Position numbers and translations under genes: made by a program. A stretch of 64,000 bases of DNA from assembly GCA_030055525.1 (NCBI GenBank), contig JASFYJ010000001.1, positions 90,616 through 154,615 on the forward strand, written 5' to 3'. This stretch comes from Archaeoglobales archaeon (GTDB lineage Archaea; Halobacteriota; Archaeoglobi; Archaeoglobales; Archaeoglobaceae). Each line of letters starts with the position of its first letter. The stretch's first letter is position 1. The notes under the pieces are model-generated. The model was not told where the DNA came from. It saw only the letters and a list, made by a program, of their open reading frames with translations, and did no database searches. Positions 62,515 to 64,000 of the stretch are shown here, piece by piece.

Positions 62515-63101
62515 GAAGGAAAGTAGATTTTCTGGAAAATCTTAAGCTTTACTCCTCTTTAACTGACCTCTCCTCGATCTCGAGGAGGTACTTTATAATA
62601 GGCTTTTTCGATGGAGTTCTGACTTTAGTTGGGCTTGTAATTGGATCTTACTTAGCTGGACACTTGGATTCTGAACTAATAATCTCCTCAGGTATAGCTA
62701 CTGGCTTGGCTTTGGGGATATCGAGCGGCTGGGGAGCTTATGAGGCTGAGAGAGTTGAGCAGAAGATACAAAAGGATATGAAAGAAAAGGCTCTGTTGAC
62801 AACTTTCAAGTACAGCACCTTCGATAAAGCACACAAATTTGCTGTTGTTGTTTCTTCTTTTGTTCATGCAGTGGCTCCAATCTTAGCGGCGCTCATAGTT
62901 CTAATCCCATTTGTAATCTTTAATGAATTCGAAGCCTTCTTGACTTCTCTCGCTGTAGCCCTATCAAGTCTCTTCATCATTGGTGCCTTTTTTGGAAAGA
63001 TTGCCAATTTAAACGTCTTTTTCTGTGGTTCAAGAATGATGCTGGCTGGGATAGTAACCATAATAATTGTAACCCTATTAAGTCCAAGCCATCTTGTGTA
63101 G
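62511..63101 (+). CDS. VIT1/CCC1-like metal transporter
   Basis: A 196-residue membrane protein with about five helices. FIIGFFDGVLTLVGLVIGSYL near residue 27 is the first-helix signature of the VIT1/CCC1 family, and a cytoplasmic region (EAERVEQKIQKDMKEKALLTTF) follows helix 2. Family members export Fe2+ or Mn2+. Loop Glu ligands typical of plant VIT1 are few, so metal choice is uncertain. It is cotranscribed with the zinc-ribbon-like gene. Confidence 0.82.
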   Translation: MRRKVDFLENLKLYSSLTDLSSISRRYFIIGFFDGVLTLVGLVIGSYLAGHLDSELIISSGIATGLALGISSGWGAYEAERVEQKIQKDMKEKALLTTFKYSTFDKAHKFAVVVSSFVHAVAPILAALIVLIPFVIFNEFEAFLTSLAVALSSLFIIGAFFGKIANLNVFFCGSRMMLAGIVTIIIVTLLSPSHLV

Positions 63102-63134
63102 CTAATTTTTAATTCCCAAGGACAATTGGAGTTC

Positions 63135-63614
63135 ATGGGCAGAGCTTGGAAATTTGGAGACAATATAGATACAGACGTCATAATTCAGGGAAAATGGCTA
63201 GTCATTAATGAAGCTGAGGAGCTTGCAAAACACGTTTTTGAGAACATAAGACCGGATTTTGCGAAAAAAGTTAAGCGTGGCGATTTTGTTGTTGCAGGTA
63301 AAAATTTTGGTTGCGGGAGTAGCAGAGAGCATGCAGTTTTAGCTTTGAAGGGTACTGGAATTTCGGCTGTAATAGCGAAGTCTTTTGCAAGAATTTTCTT
63401 CAGAAACGCGATAAATACAGGACTTATGCTTGTTGAATGTTCTGAAACTGATAAGATAGATGAAGGAGATGAGCTCGAACTCGATTTTAAGAATGGGGAG
63501 ATAATTAACCTGACAAAGGAAGAGAGATACAAGATAAATCCAATGCCGGAGTTTCTGCTTAAGATCGTAGAGGTAGGTGGGCTTATAAATTACTGTAGGA
63601 TGGTGATGAAATGA
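63135..63614 (+). CDS. leuD: 3-isopropylmalate (or homoaconitate) dehydratase small subunit
   Basis: A 159-residue swivel-domain subunit. WKFGDNIDTDVIIQGKWL near the N-terminus and GKNFGCGSSREHAVLALKG near 57 are the family sites. The large subunit with the iron-sulfur cluster is not in the window. The ATG at 63135 is preferred to the TTG at 63126. It overlaps the leuB-like gene by 4 nt, which supports leucine (or related chain-elongation) synthesis. Confidence 0.92.
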   Translation: MGRAWKFGDNIDTDVIIQGKWLVINEAEELAKHVFENIRPDFAKKVKRGDFVVAGKNFGCGSSREHAVLALKGTGISAVIAKSFARIFFRNAINTGLMLVECSETDKIDEGDELELDFKNGEIINLTKEERYKINPMPEFLLKIVEVGGLINYCRMVMK

Positions 63615-64000
63615 GGATTGCTGTAATTCCAGGGGATGGTATAGGAAAAGAGGTGATGGAGGCTGCAATCTTCGTGATGGACAGGATGAATCTACCTCTC
63701 AAATACGAATTTTATGAAGCTGGAGATGAATGCTTGAAAAAATACGGCAAAGCCCTACCAGATGAAACTCTTGAAGCATGCAAAAAAAGCGATGCTGTAC
63801 TCTTTGGCGCTGCAGGTGAGACGGCTGCAGATGTGATTGTTAGATTAAGGCAGGAACTGCAAACCTACGCCAACGTAAGACCTGCAAGGGCTTTAAGGGG
63901 TGTTAATTGCCTTTATCCTAAAACGGACATATTGATCGTTAGAGAAAATACGGAATGCCTTTATTTGGGATTGGAATTTCAAATAGGAGATGTTGCGGAG
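63611..64000 (+). CDS. leuB: 3-isopropylmalate dehydrogenase-like enzyme (3' end cut off)
   Basis: The first 130 codons of a beta-decarboxylating dehydrogenase. MRIAVIPGDGIGKEVMEAA, then LRQELQTYANVRPARAL and RENTECLYLG, carry the substrate- and metal-binding sites. Isopropylmalate dehydrogenase is favoured by the leuD neighbour, but homoisocitrate and isocitrate relatives are close. The start overlaps leuD by 4 nt (ATGA). It runs off the right edge of the window. Confidence 0.9.
   Translation, partial: MRIAVIPGDGIGKEVMEAAIFVMDRMNLPLKYEFYEAGDECLKKYGKALPDETLEACKKSDAVLFGAAGETAADVIVRLRQELQTYANVRPARALRGVNCLYPKTDILIVRENTECLYLGLEFQIGDVAE

Overview
The window is archaeal and most likely comes from the Archaeoglobales, with A+T-rich intergenic DNA. 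Evidence: a single archaeal ribosomal-protein/secY supercluster with archaeal-only members (L32e, L19e, S4e, RNase P component 1); Rli1/ABCE1, DnaG-type primase, Pus10, CarS and SRP19; and three Archaeoglobus hallmarks, namely the hsr1-cdc48-hsp20 heat-shock operon with its CTAAC-N5-GTTAG operator, a class II HMG-CoA reductase, and a CRISPR repeat of the GTT...ATTGAAAG type. An Archaeoglobus profundus-like species is my best guess from composition and gene content, but I cannot prove the species. Many genes have a TATA-like box about 24-30 nt before the start codon, which suggests leaderless transcripts; genes inside operons use GGTGA/GGAGG-type ribosome-binding sites and ATGA or short overlaps.

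Layout. 1-5952 (minus strand): a Mrp/Mnh-type multisubunit cation/proton antiporter operon (F-G-E-MbhDE-B-C-D-D2-third subunit cut by the window edge). 6192-7395: an alpha/beta hydrolase and a small winged-helix-like protein. 7549-10147: a CRISPR array of 39 repeats, read on the minus strand with its leader on the right, and no cas genes in the window. 10601-14252: the heat-shock operon. 14330-26226: metabolic and RNA-modification genes on both strands (Thi4, phosphoesterase, RecA-like protein with degenerate motifs, DUF362-ferredoxin, Pus10, methylthiotransferase, radical SAM, HemD, nitrilase-like, malate dehydrogenase, HTH-binding-protein fusion, PyrE, CarS). 26288-31524: ATP-cone/Mrr-like nuclease, encapsulated-ferritin-like protein, a complete ABC importer of the NMT1/SsuA type, and an ABC-2 exporter. 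31571-34614: ADP-forming acyl-CoA synthetase with a BioD/DRTGG partner. 34692-41427: tRNA methyltransferase, SRP19, CBS-ParB-like protein, PurQ, Rli1, HMG-CoA reductase and unknowns.

41474-55997 is one long plus-strand translation/secretion supercluster (SPOUT-like methyltransferase, L3 through L15, SecY, an EMC3/Oxa1-like membrane protein, cytidylate kinase). It is tightly packed with overlapping genes, including an 86-nt overlap of rps3 and rpl29 and an S14 gene too short for the ORF track. DnaG converges on it. 57273-61795 holds archaeal-type CcmE and CcmF (cytochrome c maturation), an NSS transporter with an unlisted 34-residue MetS-like small subunit, a PfkB-family kinase and an unlisted 56-residue ferredoxin. 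61866-64000 holds a NifU-like iron-sulfur protein, an unknown zinc-ribbon-like protein, a VIT1/CCC1-like transporter, and the leuD-leuB pair, with leuB cut by the window edge.

No rRNA or tRNA genes and no insertion sequences were seen. I did not find one clearly new multi-gene system. The best leads are an HTH-periplasmic-binding-protein fusion regulator, an encapsulated-ferritin homologue without a nearby shell gene, an ATP-cone/Mrr nuclease fusion, a RecA-like protein that has lost its catalytic residues, an ABABA spacer pattern in the CRISPR array, and the rps3/rpl29 overprint.
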